The notes under the pieces: generated by a model
Seen by the model: the letters and a program-made list of their open reading frames with translations, nothing else
Database searches by the model: none
Told to the model about the DNA's origin: nothing
Origin: Streptomyces himalayensis subsp. himalayensis
GTDB taxonomy: Bacteria > Actinomycetota > Actinomycetes > Streptomycetales > Streptomycetaceae
Length of the DNA stretch: 64,000 nt
Assembly: GCF_013778455.1 (NCBI RefSeq)
Contig: NZ_JACEHE010000001.1
Location: 1 to 64,000, forward strand
Direction of reading: 5' to 3'
Shown: piece after piece, positions 41,575 through 52,352 of the stretch
How the letters are laid out: each line of letters starts with the position of its first letter
Numbering within the stretch: the stretch's first letter is position 1
Made by a program: the position numbers and the translations under genes

Positions 41575-41611
41575 AAGTCGAGCGCTGACGCCCCGGGTGG
41601 AGCCGACCGAG

Positions 41612-41647
41612 GCGGCCCCCACCCGCGGTGCCGCGGGTGGGGGCCGC
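41612..41647. terminator. Perfect 17-bp hairpin after class I fumarase
   Basis: GCGGCCCCCACCCGCGG and CCGCGGGTGGGGGCCGC pair fully, separated by TG. It stands 17 bp past the minus-strand fumarase stop. Confidence 0.85.
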
Positions 41648-41664
41648 CCTTCAAACGACGGGCG

Positions 41665-43341
<1,677 letters not shown>

Positions 43342-43532
43342 TCCTCACTCGACAGACGCGGCGACTGGCCCTCATCGGCAGCGCTCACAGCGTCCACCAG
43401 CGTAGAACTTGGCGAGTCGGGCGAGGTTGTGAGGTAAGGCTCAGTTCGATTGCTTCCGGCCGACCGCGCCGGGCCGTTCCCGGCCGGACTGTGGGGTAGT
43501 CGCGATCTATCGCGTTTGGGTACGCTGCTGTC

Positions 43533-44333
43533 GTGGACCTCGAGAAGCAAGACTCAGCGAAGGCTCAAGGCGACGGCAGGGCCCCGGTGGCGGAGCCCGA
43601 TCCGGGTCCTGTTCAGGAGTCGATGCGCGAGCCCGTGGCGCTCCGCGCCTCCGACGCGGACCTGCGCGAGCCCGTGGCGCTCCGCGCCTCCGACGCGGAC
43701 CGCGACCGGATCGCGGACATCCTCCGTGAGGCCCTCGCTGAGGGCAGGCTCACGGCCGACGAGCACGCCGAGCGGATCGACGGCGTCTATCGCGCGAAAA
43801 CCCTCGGCGAACTCGAACCGCTGGTCCGGGACCTTCCGGCGGGCCGCGATGCCGCCGGCTCCGGCACCGACTTCGCCTCCGCGGCGTACGACCCGGCACC
43901 GTCCCGGCCTACCGCGGGCGCGGTGCCGTCTGTCGCCGACGAGAACCTGGTCGCGGTCTTCAGCAGCTCCGTCCGCAAGGGCCGTTGGCGCGTGGGCCGC
44001 AGGACCCATGCGTACGCGATCTTCGGCAGCGTCGAGATCGACCTCAGCGAGGCGATCTTCGAGTACCAGCAGGTCGTGATCAAGGCGATCTCGGTCTTCG
44101 GCAACGTGGAGATCCGCGTCCCGGAGAACATCTCGCTGCGCGGGAACGGCGGCGGGGTGCTGGGTAACTTCGAGGTGGACACGCTCGACTCGGCCGAGCG
44201 CGACGCCCCCGTGGTCTTCGTCGACGGCATGGCCGTCCTCGGCAACATCGAGGCGAGGCCCAAGCGGGGCAAGCTCGTACGCGACCTGCAGGACCGTATC
44301 GACCGCCATCTGCGCAAGCACTTGGGGCACTGA
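43533..44333 (+). CDS. DUF1707 and LiaF-like (DUF2154) protein
   Basis: 266-aa protein. A DUF1707 domain (about residues 45-100: VALRASDADRDRIADILREA, DEHAERIDGVYRAKTLGELE) is followed by a linker and a C-terminal beta-helix-like LiaF/DUF2154 domain (AIFGSVEIDLSEAIFEYQQV, AISVFGNVEIRVPENISLRG). Such proteins are linked to cell-envelope stress sensing in actinobacteria. GTG start. The N-terminus holds a perfect 39-bp tandem duplication that repeats part of DUF1707. It is in its conserved place between the fumarase and wbl genes. Confidence 0.85.
   Translation: MDLEKQDSAKAQGDGRAPVAEPDPGPVQESMREPVALRASDADLREPVALRASDADRDRIADILREALAEGRLTADEHAERIDGVYRAKTLGELEPLVRDLPAGRDAAGSGTDFASAAYDPAPSRPTAGAVPSVADENLVAVFSSSVRKGRWRVGRRTHAYAIFGSVEIDLSEAIFEYQQVVIKAISVFGNVEIRVPENISLRGNGGGVLGNFEVDTLDSAERDAPVVFVDGMAVLGNIEARPKRGKLVRDLQDRIDRHLRKHLGH
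43624..43701 (+). repeat. Perfect 39-bp tandem duplication inside the DUF1707 gene
   Basis: Two identical, in-frame 39-bp copies encode (M/L)REPVALRASDAD twice. The second copy continues into DRDRIADIL, the true DUF1707 start. No differences between copies point to a recent event. Confidence 0.95.
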
Positions 44334-44515
44334 GCCGGTTCAGCGGTTGGGGCACTGAGCCGGTTCGCGGTTCCCGGGGCTCCGGAGGGCGGCGAGTCGG
44401 CACGGCTTTGTGCGGCGAACTTTCGTGCATCGGAACTTAGTGCATAGGCGCGCGCACAGCGGGTAGACCATGCTCCATCGCCGCTCGCTCGCGAAGCCGT
44501 CGTCAGGAGTAGACC

Positions 44516-44893
44516 GTGCTGCAACCGCCGCATCAGTCCCTGCAGGTAGCTGCCGTTCCGCCCCGGCGGGTCCCAGTGCGAGACCGCGATCAGGACAATC
44601 CATGGCACACCGAGGCCGTGTGCCGCCGCGATGAGGCCGGACTGTTCTTCGCCCCGTCCAAGGAACCCACCGCCGCCCGGCTGTCTCGCGAAGAGGCCGC
44701 CAAGCGCGTCTGCGCCCGCTGTCCCGTCATGGTCGAGTGCCGCGAGCACGCGCTGCTGCAGCCCGAGCCGTACGGCGTGTGGGGCGGCCTGACCGCCGCC
44801 GAGCGCCGCGTGGTCCTGGCCCGCCGCCGCAGGCGCGAGCTGGAGCTGAAGAAGGCGGCCCGGGCCGCCGACCCGATGGCCGCGGCCGGGTAG
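44516..44893 (+). CDS. wblI: WhiB-like iron-sulfur regulator
   Basis: 125-aa Wbl protein. Four cluster cysteines, C36 (AVCRRDEAGLFF), C66 and C69 (RVCARCPV) and C75 (VECREHAL), are followed by the turn GVWGGLTAAERR and a basic C-terminus (ARRRRRELELKKAARA). Wbl proteins bind a 4Fe-4S cluster and sigma factor region 4 to alter transcription in development or redox response. The symbol rests on position next to glpX and the DUF1707 gene, as for wblI in S. coelicolor (from memory). GTG start. Confidence 0.88.
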   Translation: MLQPPHQSLQVAAVPPRRVPVRDRDQDNPWHTEAVCRRDEAGLFFAPSKEPTAARLSREEAAKRVCARCPVMVECREHALLQPEPYGVWGGLTAAERRVVLARRRRRELELKKAARAADPMAAAG

Positions 44894-44923
44894 CCGGTAG
44901 CCCGTGGTCCGTACGTGAAATGG

Positions 44924-44948
44924 GGCGCCCTCCCGCACAGAGGGCGCC
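44924..44948. terminator. Hairpin after wbl gene
   Basis: GGCGCCCTC and GAGGGCGCC pair over 9 bp around CCGCACA, about 30 bp after the wbl stop. Confidence 0.7.
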
Positions 44949-44966
44949 TCATATCGCGTGGGTGCG

Positions 44967-45008
44967 GACCAGGCAGTCAACTGCTTGGACCAGGCAGTCA
45001 ACTGCTTG
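44967..45008. repeat. Two identical 21-bp tandem units
   Basis: GACCAGGCAGTCAACTGCTT plus G is present twice, head to tail, with a decayed third unit (GAACAGTCGGTCCAGGC) after it. Each holds the dyad GCAGT-CA-ACTGC. Located just past the glpX stop. Confidence 0.85.
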
Positions 45009-45036
45009 GAACAGTCGGTCCAGGCGGTCGGTTCGG

Positions 45037-46068
45037 TTACTGCGCGCGGTCGAAGTCGATGGCGCTGTAGGCGCGCAGCTTCGACAGGCGGTGTACCGAG
45101 TCGATCTGCCGGATGGTGCCGGACTTGGACCGCATGACCAGCGACGACGTCGACGCTGTCTCCGCGCGGTACCGCACTCCGCGCAGCAGCTCACCGTCGG
45201 TGATGCCGGTGGCGACGAAGAACACGTTCTCGCCGGAGACCAGGTCGTTGGTGGACAGGACGCGGTCGAGGTCATGGCCGGCGTCGAGGGCGCGCTGCCG
45301 CTCCTCGTCGTCCTTGGGCCACAGCTTGCCCTGGATCGTGCCGCCCAGGCACTTGATCGCGCACGCCGAGATGATGCCCTCCGGCGTACCGCCGATGCCC
45401 ATCAGCAGGTCGATGCCGCTGTCCTCGCGGACGGCCAGGATGGAGCCCGCGACATCGCCGTCGGAGATCAGCTTGATGCGGGCGCCGGTCTCCCGGATCT
45501 CCTTGATGATCCCCTCGTGGCGGGGCCGGTCGAGGATGACGACGGTCACGTCCCCGGCAGAGCACCCCTTGGCCTTGGCGACCCGGCGGATGTTGACGGA
45601 GACGGGAGCGTTGATGTCGACGAAGTCCGCGGCTTCGGGACCGGTGACCAGCTTGTCCATATAGAAGACGGCGGACGGGTCGAACATGGTGCCGCGGTCG
45701 GCGGCTGCCAGCACCGCGATGGCGTTCGGCATGCCTTTGGCGCACAGTGTGGTGCCGTCGATCGGGTCGACCGCGATGTCGCACTCGGCCCCGGTGCTGT
45801 CGCCGATGCGCTCTCCGTTGAAGAGCATGGGCGCCTCGTCCTTCTCGCCCTCGCCGATGACGACGACGCCGTTCATCGAGACGGTGGAGACGAGGGTGCG
45901 CATGGCCCGTACCGCAGCGCCGTCGGCGCCGTTCTTGTCCCCGCGGCCCACCCAGCGGCCCGCGGCCATCGCTGCGGCCTCGGTGACCCGGACGAGCTCC
46001 ATGGCGAGGTTGCGGTCGGGGGCCTCGGGTGAGACCTCGAGTTCGGAAGGCAGATGATTCTCGGTCAT
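45037..46068 (-). CDS. glpX: Fructose-1,6-bisphosphatase, class II
   Basis: 343-aa GlpX-type FBPase. [20 protein letters not shown] and [20 protein letters not shown] hold the metal and phosphate ligands (the Li-sensitive phosphatase D-P-I-D-G-T motif). [12 protein letters not shown] and [16 protein letters not shown] line the sugar site. It dephosphorylates fructose 1,6-bisphosphate in gluconeogenesis and is the usual FBPase of actinobacteria. ATG at 46066-46068. Divergent from the DUF4245 gene. Confidence 0.94.
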   Translation of the reverse strand: MTENHLPSELEVSPEAPDRNLAMELVRVTEAAAMAAGRWVGRGDKNGADGAAVRAMRTLVSTVSMNGVVVIGEGEKDEAPMLFNGERIGDSTGAECDIAVDPIDGTTLCAKGMPNAIAVLAAADRGTMFDPSAVFYMDKLVTGPEAADFVDINAPVSVNIRRVAKAKGCSAGDVTVVILDRPRHEGIIKEIRETGARIKLISDGDVAGSILAVREDSGIDLLMGIGGTPEGIISACAIKCLGGTIQGKLWPKDDEERQRALDAGHDLDRVLSTNDLVSGENVFFVATGITDGELLRGVRYRAETASTSSLVMRSKSGTIRQIDSVHRLSKLRAYSAIDFDRAQ

Positions 46069-46314
46069 CGAGACGCACCTTTCTGATACGAACAGGGCAG
46101 CGCCCGAAGGGCTCTTTGGAAGGGCGGTGGTGGGAGACGGGCGGGCGGCCGGCTGAGGGTGATGAGTCCCGACTCTATCGGCAGGCTGACAAAATGAGCA
46201 GTGGGCCCTACGTATGAGCGGATAGGGAGCGGCCAGGCATAGCGCTCGTCACAGTTGTCGCGTTCGGGGCAGGGGGGTGCCGGGGCGTGGACGGGGACCT
46301 GCGACGATGGGGGC

Positions 46315-46833
46315 GTGGCAGGTACGAAAGGCAAGCAGACCGTGCGGGACATGGTGCTGTCGTTGGGCGTGATCATTCTGGTCGCGTTCTTCATATACCT
46401 CTTCATCCCGCACGACGGCACTCAAACACCCCTGAAGCGTGTCGACTACCGCGTCGATCTGCTGACGGCGCGCCGCGCGGCGGCGTACCCGGTGGCGGCG
46501 CCGGAGGGCCTGCCCAAGGAGTGGAAGCCGACGTCGGTGCGGTTCCAGGGCGCCGACCACGACGCATGGCATCTAGGCTTCCACACGGCCGACGGCCAGT
46601 ACGTCGCCGTCGAGCAGTCCACCGACAAGCCGGCCGACTTCATCGAGCAGAAGAGCCAGGGCGCAGAGAAGACGAAGGTCGCCGAGCAGATCGGCGATCA
46701 GACGTGGCACCGCTACGAGGGCCCGAAGTACGACGCGCTCGTACTCGAGGGCGACGGCTACACGACGGTGATCACGGGCACGGGTTCGTTCGGCCAGCTG
46801 ACGAAGATGGCGGGCGCACTGAGGACGTCGTGA
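46315..46833 (+). CDS. DUF4245 membrane-anchored protein
   Basis: 172-aa protein with one N-terminal membrane helix (MVLSLGVIILVAFFIYLFIP) and an extracytoplasmic alpha/beta domain (RVDYRVDLLTARRAAAYPVA, GDQTWHRYEGPKYDALVLEG, ending in GSFGQLTKMAGAL). The family is conserved next to glpX in actinobacteria; its function is unknown. The GTG start is preceded by GATGGGGGC. Convergent with the nitroreductase gene. Confidence 0.85.
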   Translation: MAGTKGKQTVRDMVLSLGVIILVAFFIYLFIPHDGTQTPLKRVDYRVDLLTARRAAAYPVAAPEGLPKEWKPTSVRFQGADHDAWHLGFHTADGQYVAVEQSTDKPADFIEQKSQGAEKTKVAEQIGDQTWHRYEGPKYDALVLEGDGYTTVITGTGSFGQLTKMAGALRTS

Positions 46834-46929
46834 GTGGTGCGCTGACCGTTGTGGGCAGTTTGGGGCGGAACCCGCGGGCGCAACACCACGACGGCGGGTG
46901 CCTCGAGAAGTACGTTGAGGAAAGGGAAA

Positions 46930-46954
46930 GGCCCCCGGCGATGCGCCGGGGGCC
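46930..46954 (-). terminator. Terminator of the nitroreductase gene
   Basis: GGCCCCCGGCG-ATG-CGCCGGGGGCC is an 11-bp perfect hairpin. On the minus strand it is followed by a T-rich stretch (TTTCCCTTTCC), favouring termination of the gene ending at 46984; it can also serve the convergent DUF4245 gene. Confidence 0.8.
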
Positions 46955-46983
46955 GTCCTGGTTCCTGGTTCCGTCCAGGGACG

Positions 46984-47574
46984 TCAGACCGTGGTGATGA
47001 CCTGGTCGAACTCCAGCCGCGGAGAACGCGGGAACCATGCGTCCTCACCGGGCTTGCCGATGTTGACGATGATCAGCGGAGTGTGGTCGCCGTCCAGGAA
47101 CTCCTTCTGGACACCCTCGAAGTCGAAGCCGGTCATCGGGCCGGCGGCCAGCCCGGCGGCGCGGACGCCGACGATGAAGTACGCGGCCTGCAGCGCGGCG
47201 TTCAGGCCCGCGGCCTGCTCGCGGGCCGGACGCTCCGAGAAGAAGACGTCCTTGGCCTGCGGGAAGTGCGGGAAGAGCTCCGGCAGCTCCTCGTGGAACT
47301 CGTTGTCCGCGGAGAGGATCGCGACGAGCGGGGCGGTGGCCGTCTTCGGCTGGTTGCCCTCGGCCATGTGCTTCACGAGGCGCTCACGGGCCTCGGGGGA
47401 GCGGACCAGGGTGACGCGCAGCGGGGACTGGTTGAAGGCGGTCGGACCGTACTTGACCAGGTCGTAGATCGCCTGCACCTGCTCGTCCGTCACCGGCTCG
47501 TCGGTGAAGGTGTTCGCGGTGCGGGCCTCACGGAAGAGCAGGTCCTGGGCGGCGGGGTCAAGAACGAGGGACAT
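46984..47574 (-). CDS. Malonic semialdehyde reductase-like nitroreductase
   Basis: 196-aa FMN enzyme of the nitroreductase superfamily, RutE/YdfN-like branch: FREARTANTFTDEPVTDEQV, YDLVKYGPTAFNQSPLRVTL, and GLAAGPMTGFDFEGVQKEFL, with a C-terminal FPRSPRLEFDQVITTV. RutE members reduce malonic semialdehyde in pyrimidine breakdown, but many homologues have other roles; no other rut genes are near. ATG at 47572-47574. Normal length. Confidence 0.88.
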   Translation of the reverse strand: MSLVLDPAAQDLLFREARTANTFTDEPVTDEQVQAIYDLVKYGPTAFNQSPLRVTLVRSPEARERLVKHMAEGNQPKTATAPLVAILSADNEFHEELPELFPHFPQAKDVFFSERPAREQAAGLNAALQAAYFIVGVRAAGLAAGPMTGFDFEGVQKEFLDGDHTPLIIVNIGKPGEDAWFPRSPRLEFDQVITTV

Positions 47575-47987
47575 GAAATGAACCTTCTCGAGATACGCGG
47601 TCGATCCGGCGGATCAGGGCGATCCATGGATCAAGCTGGCAGGAACGACCGTACGCAGATTACGTTTAAAGTTCAACCAAAGCGCGAGCTCGGGTGACCG
47701 GTTTCACAAACCTGTAACGCTTGCGGCGGCCGCACCCTTGTGGGGGCTGACAGTTCCACGATGCCGGGCGCATGCCGGTCTCCTCCACGGCCGATGTGCC
47801 TGCTCCCTACGGACGAGATGCCCGTTCCCCATGGCCGATGGGCCCGGACCACTGGCCACTGGCTGCGGTCAGCCGCCTGCCGCCTGCCGCCTGCCGCCTG
47901 CCGCCAGTCGGCCACCGGCTGCGGGCAGCCGCCGGGCGCCAGTCGGCCACCACTAGCCGCCAGCCGCCAGCCGCCTGCCGCCGGTCG
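47575..47987. other. Low-complexity intergenic region
   Basis: 413 bp without a gene. From 47868 to 47985 it is built of imperfect 7-bp repeats GCCTGCC and related words (CCGCCAG, CGGCCACC). The nitroreductase promoter lies at the left, where TTACGTTTAAAGTTCAACC is strikingly AT-rich (47660-47678). Confidence 0.7.
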
Positions 47988-48272
47988 TCAGTCGTCGGCG
48001 CCGCCCGCCGCGGCGCCGTTCCCCGTACCGTCGCCGGCTTCCGCTTCCTCGTCGGCGAGCGCGGCGTCCAGCCGGGCCCGCGCCCCCTCCAGCCAGCGTC
48101 GGCACACCTTGGCCAGCTCCTCGCCCCGCTCCCACAGGGCCAGTGACTCCTCGAGCGTGGTGCCGCCCGCCTCGAGGCGGCGTACGACCTCGATCAGCTC
48201 GTCCCGCGCCTGCTCGTATCCGAGGGTGCCCGCCGCCTCGTTCGCCCCGGCCTCGTCCGTCCTGCTGGTCAT
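47988..48272 (-). CDS. xseB: Exodeoxyribonuclease VII small subunit
   Basis: 94-aa Xse[21 protein letters not shown] and [20 protein letters not shown] form the two conserved helices that wrap the large subunit; the C-terminus is an acidic Gly/Ala tail. The ATG overlaps the xseA stop (ATGA at 48269-48272). The complex degrades single-stranded DNA to oligonucleotides in repair. Confidence 0.94.
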   Translation of the reverse strand: MTSRTDEAGANEAAGTLGYEQARDELIEVVRRLEAGGTTLEESLALWERGEELAKVCRRWLEGARARLDAALADEEAEAGDGTGNGAAAGGADD

Positions 48273-49516
48273 GCGCCCACCCTATGCGTCGACTCGTCCC
48301 GCCCTGCCGGCCCCGCTGCTCGCACCATGAACTCGCCTTCCGCGACCCGGGCCCGGAGCTCCTCGTCCACCGCCACCTCGTCCGGCGCCCGGACCACGTG
48401 GCCGTCCGCCTTCTGCAGGACCGCGTACCCGCGCTGCAGCGTCGCCGCGGGGGAGAGCGCCACCACGCGCGCGTGCGTATGCGTGAGCTCCGAGTCCGCG
48501 CGGTCCAGGCAGTGGGCCAGCGTGCGGCGGCTGCGCGCAAGCAACGCCTCGATGTGCTGCTCGCGCTCCTCGACCATGCGGTGCGGATCCTGCATACAGG
48601 GCCTGGTCAGGGCGTGTGCGAGGCCACGCTCCTCGCGGTCGACGAAGGCCTCGGCGCAGCGCCGGGCCCGGTTCCTCAGCGACTGCACCCGCTCGAGCTC
48701 CTCGCCTACGTCCGGCACGACCTTCTTGGCCGCATCGGTCGGTGTGGAGGCGCGCAGGTCCGCCACGAAGTCGAGGAGGGGGTTGTCCGGCTCGTGCCCG
48801 ATCGCCGACACCACCGGCGTACGACAGGACGCCACCGCCCGTACCAGCTGCTCGTCCGAGAACGGGAGCAGGTCCTCCACGCTGCCGCCGCCGCGCGCCA
48901 CGATGATCACGTCGACCTCGTCGAGCGCGTCCAGGTCCTTCACGGCCTGCACGACCTGCGGAACCGCGTGCACACCCTGCACGGCGACGTTGCGCACCTC
49001 GAAGCGGACCGCCGGCCAGCGGTGCCGGGCGTTCTCCAGTACGTCCCGCTCGGCCGCCGATGCGCGGCCGCAGACCAGGCCGATGAGCTGCGGCAGGAAC
49101 GGCAGCGGCTTCTTGCGCTCTGCGGCGAACAGGCCCTCGCCCGCCAGCGACTTCTTCAGGTGCTCGAGGCGCGCGAGCAGCTCGCCCACGCCCACCGGCC
49201 GTATCTCCGCCGCTCGTAGCGACAGCTGCCCACGCGGCGCGTACCACTCCGGTTTCGCGAGCACCACGACGCGGGCGCCCTCGGACACGACGTCCGCCAC
49301 CGCGTCGAACACCTGGCGATAGCAGGTGACGCCGACCGAGATGTCGTACGACGGGTCGCGCAGCGTCATGAAGACGACGCCCGCACCCGGGCGCCGCGAG
49401 AGCTGGGTGATCTGGCCCTCGACCCATACGGCCCCGAGCCGGTCGATCCAGCCCCCGATGAGCCGCGACACCTCACCGACGGGCAGCGGTGCTTCGGCAG
49501 ACGTGTTCACAGCCAT
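48269..49516 (-). CDS. xseA: Exodeoxyribonuclease VII large subunit
   Basis: 415-aa XseA. An N-terminal OB-fold ([31 protein letters not shown]) is followed by the catalytic core with [31 protein letters not shown] and [28 protein letters not shown]. Downstream coiled coil binds XseB. ATG at 49516. It ends in a 4-bp overlap with xseB. Confidence 0.95.
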   Translation of the reverse strand: MAVNTSAEAPLPVGEVSRLIGGWIDRLGAVWVEGQITQLSRRPGAGVVFMTLRDPSYDISVGVTCYRQVFDAVADVVSEGARVVVLAKPEWYAPRGQLSLRAAEIRPVGVGELLARLEHLKKSLAGEGLFAAERKKPLPFLPQLIGLVCGRASAAERDVLENARHRWPAVRFEVRNVAVQGVHAVPQVVQAVKDLDALDEVDVIIVARGGGSVEDLLPFSDEQLVRAVASCRTPVVSAIGHEPDNPLLDFVADLRASTPTDAAKKVVPDVGEELERVQSLRNRARRCAEAFVDREERGLAHALTRPCMQDPHRMVEEREQHIEALLARSRRTLAHCLDRADSELTHTHARVVALSPAATLQRGYAVLQKADGHVVRAPDEVAVDEELRARVAEGEFMVRAAGPAGRDESTHRVGA

Positions 49517-49553
49517 GCGGCGAGCCTAGCCGCCGACACCGACAATCCCCGGG

Positions 49554-49610
49554 GGCTCCTTTACGAGCGGGCGGCTTCTTAACGAGCGGGCGGCTCCTTT
49601 ACGAGCGACC
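49554..49610. repeat. Three tandem 19-bp units upstream of ispH
   Basis: GGCTCCTTTACGAGCGGGC, GGCTTCTTAACGAGCGGGC and GGCTCCTTTACGAGCGACC stand head to tail between xseA and ispH (divergent starts), followed by a CACGCGCGCGT repeat pair near 49612 and 49640. May be a promoter-proximal array. Confidence 0.85.
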
Positions 49611-49717
49611 CCCACGCGCGCGTAGCGAACACCGAGCCCCACGCGCGCGTGAGCAAGCGCGTGAGCAAACCTGGAGTGGATCTTCGGTCCGCCAGGTGCG
49701 GCCTTACGATGGTGGGC

Positions 49718-50713
49718 ATGACTGCTTCGCCTTCCCGCAAGGTCCTGCTCGCCGCCCCCCGTGGCTACTGCGCGGGCGTGGACCGCGCCGTCATCGCCGT
49801 CGAGAAGGCCCTGGAGCAGTACGGGGCCCCCATCTACGTCCGCCACGAGATCGTCCACAACAAGTACGTCGTGCAGACCCTGGAACGGAAGGGCGCGATC
49901 TTCGTCGAGCAGACGGCGGAGGTCCCCGAGGGGTCGATCGTGATGTTCTCGGCGCACGGTGTCGCGCCGGTCGTCCACGAGGAGGCCGCGGCAGGCAAGC
50001 TCGCCACCATCGACGCGACCTGCCCGCTGGTCACCAAGGTGCACAAGGAAGCCGTCCGCTTCGCCAACGATGACTACGACATCCTCCTGATCGGCCACGA
50101 GGGCCACGAGGAGGTCATCGGCACGTCCGGTGAGGCCCCGGACCACATCACGCTGGTCGACGGCCCCGAGGACGTCGCGAAGGTCGAGGTCCGCGACCCG
50201 TCGAAGGTCGTCTGGCTCTCCCAGACCACGCTCTCCGTCGACGAGACCATGGAGACCGTCGACGCGCTCAAGGAGAAGTTCCCGCAGCTCATCTCCCCGC
50301 CCAGCGACGACATCTGCTACGCCACGCAGAACCGGCAGCTGGCCGTGAAGCAGATGGGCGCCGAGGCCGACCTCGTCATCGTCGTCGGCTCCCGCAACTC
50401 CTCCAACTCCAAGCGGCTGGTCGAGGTCGCCAAGCTCGCGGGCGCGCGCGAGGCGTATCTCGTCGACTTCGCCGAGGAGATCGACGAGGCCTGGCTGGAG
50501 GGCGTGACGACGGTCGGTGTCACGTCCGGCGCCTCCGTCCCCGAGGTGCTCGTGGAGGGCGTACTGGAGTACCTCGCCGCCCGCGGTTTCGAGGACGTGG
50601 AGATCGTCAAGGCCGCCGAGGAGTCGATCACCTTCTCGCTGCCCAAGGAGCTCCGCCGCGATCTGCGCGCCGAGGCGGCGGCGCTGATCGCGGAGCGCAC
50701 CGAGAAGAAGTAA
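49718..50713 (+). CDS. ispH: 4-hydroxy-3-methylbut-2-enyl diphosphate reductase
   Basis: 331-aa IspH (LytB). Cluster cysteines are C18 ([11 protein letters not shown]), C102 ([11 protein letters not shown]) and C200 ([11 protein letters not shown]); the proton-donor Glu lies in [12 protein letters not shown]. It makes isopentenyl and dimethylallyl diphosphate in the last step of the MEP pathway using a 4Fe-4S cluster, feeding, among others, the UppS reaction at 13525. ATG at 49718 after GGTGGGC; the open frame upstream is non-conserved. Confidence 0.95.
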   Translation: MTASPSRKVLLAAPRGYCAGVDRAVIAVEKALEQYGAPIYVRHEIVHNKYVVQTLERKGAIFVEQTAEVPEGSIVMFSAHGVAPVVHEEAAAGKLATIDATCPLVTKVHKEAVRFANDDYDILLIGHEGHEEVIGTSGEAPDHITLVDGPEDVAKVEVRDPSKVVWLSQTTLSVDETMETVDALKEKFPQLISPPSDDICYATQNRQLAVKQMGAEADLVIVVGSRNSSNSKRLVEVAKLAGAREAYLVDFAEEIDEAWLEGVTTVGVTSGASVPEVLVEGVLEYLAARGFEDVEIVKAAEESITFSLPKELRRDLRAEAAALIAERTEKK

Positions 50714-50777
50714 CCGTCGAGGTGACCGTCACGTCGCCCGGAAGTGAGTGTCAGCAGGGCGCCGTAACGTAGTGCTC

Positions 50778-51524
50778 ATGCAGATCTTCGGCGTGGACAT
50801 CGGCGGCTCAGGGATCAAGGGCGCTCCCGTGGACCTGGACCGCGGAGACCTGGCGGACGACCGTTTCAAGGTGCTGACCCCGCATCCGGCCACGCCGGAC
50901 GGGGTCGCCGATTGCGTCAAGGAGGTCGTCGACCACTTCGAGTGGAGCGGCCCGGTCGGCATCACGTTCCCCGGGGTGGTCACCGGTGGGTCCACCGTCC
51001 GTACGGCGGCCAATGTCGACAAGAGCTGGATCGACGTCGACGCGCGCGCCCTGCTGAGCGAGCGGCTCGGCGGCCTCCCGGTGACGGTGCTGAACGACGC
51101 GGACGCGGCGGGCGTGGCCGAGATGCACTTCGGTGCGGGGCGTGATCGCAAGGGGACGGTCATCCTGCTGACCTTCGGTACCGGCATCGGCAGCGCCGTG
51201 TTCATCGACGGCGCGCTCGTGCCGAACACCGAGCTGGGCCACCTGGAGCTGCACGGCCACGACGCCGAGAAGCACGCCTCGACGAAGGTCAAGGACGACG
51301 AGGGCCTGAGCTGGGAGCAGTGGGCGCGCCGCGTGCAGAAGTATCTGGCGCATGTCGAGATGCTCTTCTCGCCCGAGCTGTTCATCATCGGCGGCGGGGT
51401 CAGCCGCAAGGCACAGAAGTTCCTGCCGCTGATCAAGGGCATCAAGGCCGAGATGGTCCCCGCGGAACTGCAGAACAACGCGGGCATCGTGGGCGCGGCG
51501 ATGCGGGCGGCGGAGCGGGCGTAG
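50778..51524 (+). CDS. ppgK: Polyphosphate glucokinase
   Basis: 248-aa ROK-family kinase. FGVDIGGSGIKGAPVDL is the first phosphate loop, NDADAAGVAEMHFGAG and LLTFGTGIGSAVFIDG the catalytic and second phosphate motifs; ELGHLELHGHDAEKHAS is characteristic of polyphosphate-using members. It phosphorylates glucose with polyphosphate (or ATP). ATG at 50778, 64 bp after ispH, possibly co-transcribed. Confidence 0.93.
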   Translation: MQIFGVDIGGSGIKGAPVDLDRGDLADDRFKVLTPHPATPDGVADCVKEVVDHFEWSGPVGITFPGVVTGGSTVRTAANVDKSWIDVDARALLSERLGGLPVTVLNDADAAGVAEMHFGAGRDRKGTVILLTFGTGIGSAVFIDGALVPNTELGHLELHGHDAEKHASTKVKDDEGLSWEQWARRVQKYLAHVEMLFSPELFIIGGGVSRKAQKFLPLIKGIKAEMVPAELQNNAGIVGAAMRAAERA

Positions 51525-51574
51525 ACGCGCGGCGCGGGGGAGCGGATCCCGGCGCCCGCGGCGCGTCGGGCGGT

Positions 51575-51770
51575 ACGGCCGTCAGGCCGTCGCGCCGTAC
51601 GGCCTGAGGCGCGTATGGCCTGAGGTGCACTTCGGCCTGAGGTGCACTTCGGCCTGAGGCGCCGTACGGATGAGGTGCTGAAAACGGCCTGAGGTGCGGT
51701 ACGGCCTGACGGCCGTGCTCAGGCCGAAGGGCGCCTCACGCCATAGGGCTCCTCAGGCCGTACGGCGCCG
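51575..51770. repeat. Cluster of GGCCTGAGGTGC-type short repeats
   Basis: At least six direct copies of GGCCTGAGG(T/C)GC, some followed by ACTTC or GGTAC, and several inverted copies (GCTCAGGCCG, CCTCAGGCCG) fill the space between ppgK and the convergent DUF6542 gene. Inverted copies can fold into a large hairpin and may terminate both transcripts. Confidence 0.8.
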
Positions 51771-52352
51771 CGGCCGGGGCGGTCGTGGTGGCCGACGCCG
51801 CAGCTGTGCACGCCGCCGCGCCATCAGCCTGACCTTTCGTACGGTCGTGATGACCCCGGCGATCAGCGTGCCGCCGTACAACCAGCCGGCGTGCATCGCC
51901 AGCGCCGTGACCAGCCCCATGATCCGCTGGCCCAAGCCGCCAGAGCCCTCCATGATCGGCAGCAGCCCGACGACGAAGGCGATCGGCACCACGATCGGCG
52001 CGGTGACCAGGTCGGCCGGCCGTACCCAGAGCGCGGTCAGCGCGCTCACCGGCAGGAACAGCACGCCGTACACGATGAGCGAGCCGCCGAGCACCACCTG
52101 GTCCACACAGGCGAGCACGAACATGGAGGCGGTGCAGAACAGCCCGATGCCGATCCCGGTGAGGCGCGGATTCGGCATCCGGCGGGCGGCCTGCACCAGC
52201 CTGCGCACCGTGCGTACGTAGGATGCCGCGGGCTGGCGTGGACGGGGCGCCGCCCGCTGGACCGTGGCAGGCCGACCACGTCCGCTTTGCGGGGGAAGAG
52301 GCGCGGTGCGTCGCGGCCGGGGCTGAGGGGGACGCATCCTGTGTTGCTCCAC
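51753..52352 (-). CDS. DUF6542 membrane protein
   Basis: 199-aa protein. A basic Pro/Arg-rich N-terminus (about 60 residues), then RMPNPRLTGIGIGLFCTASM, the family start, and four membrane helices (FVLACVDQVVLGGSLIVYGV, LVTAPIVVPIAFVVGLLPIM and others). The C-terminus is Arg-rich. The family is actinobacterial and of unknown function. GTG at 52352; an ATG five codons in (52337) is an alternative. Confidence 0.8.
   Translation of the reverse strand: MEQHRMRPPQPRPRRTAPLPPQSGRGRPATVQRAAPRPRQPAASYVRTVRRLVQAARRMPNPRLTGIGIGLFCTASMFVLACVDQVVLGGSLIVYGVLFLPVSALTALWVRPADLVTAPIVVPIAFVVGLLPIMEGSGGLGQRIMGLVTALAMHAGWLYGGTLIAGVITTVRKVRLMARRRAQLRRRPPRPPRPRRRTA

Noticed and set aside
44967-45008. Attachment site or CRISPR remnant made of two 21-bp units
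   Set aside because: Two identical head-to-tail copies without integrase, tRNA or spacers; best taken as a local duplication near the glpX end.
47870-47985. CRISPR-like array in the GCCTGCC-rich stretch
   Set aside because: The units are only 7 bp, contiguous and imperfect with no spacers; it is simple low-complexity DNA.
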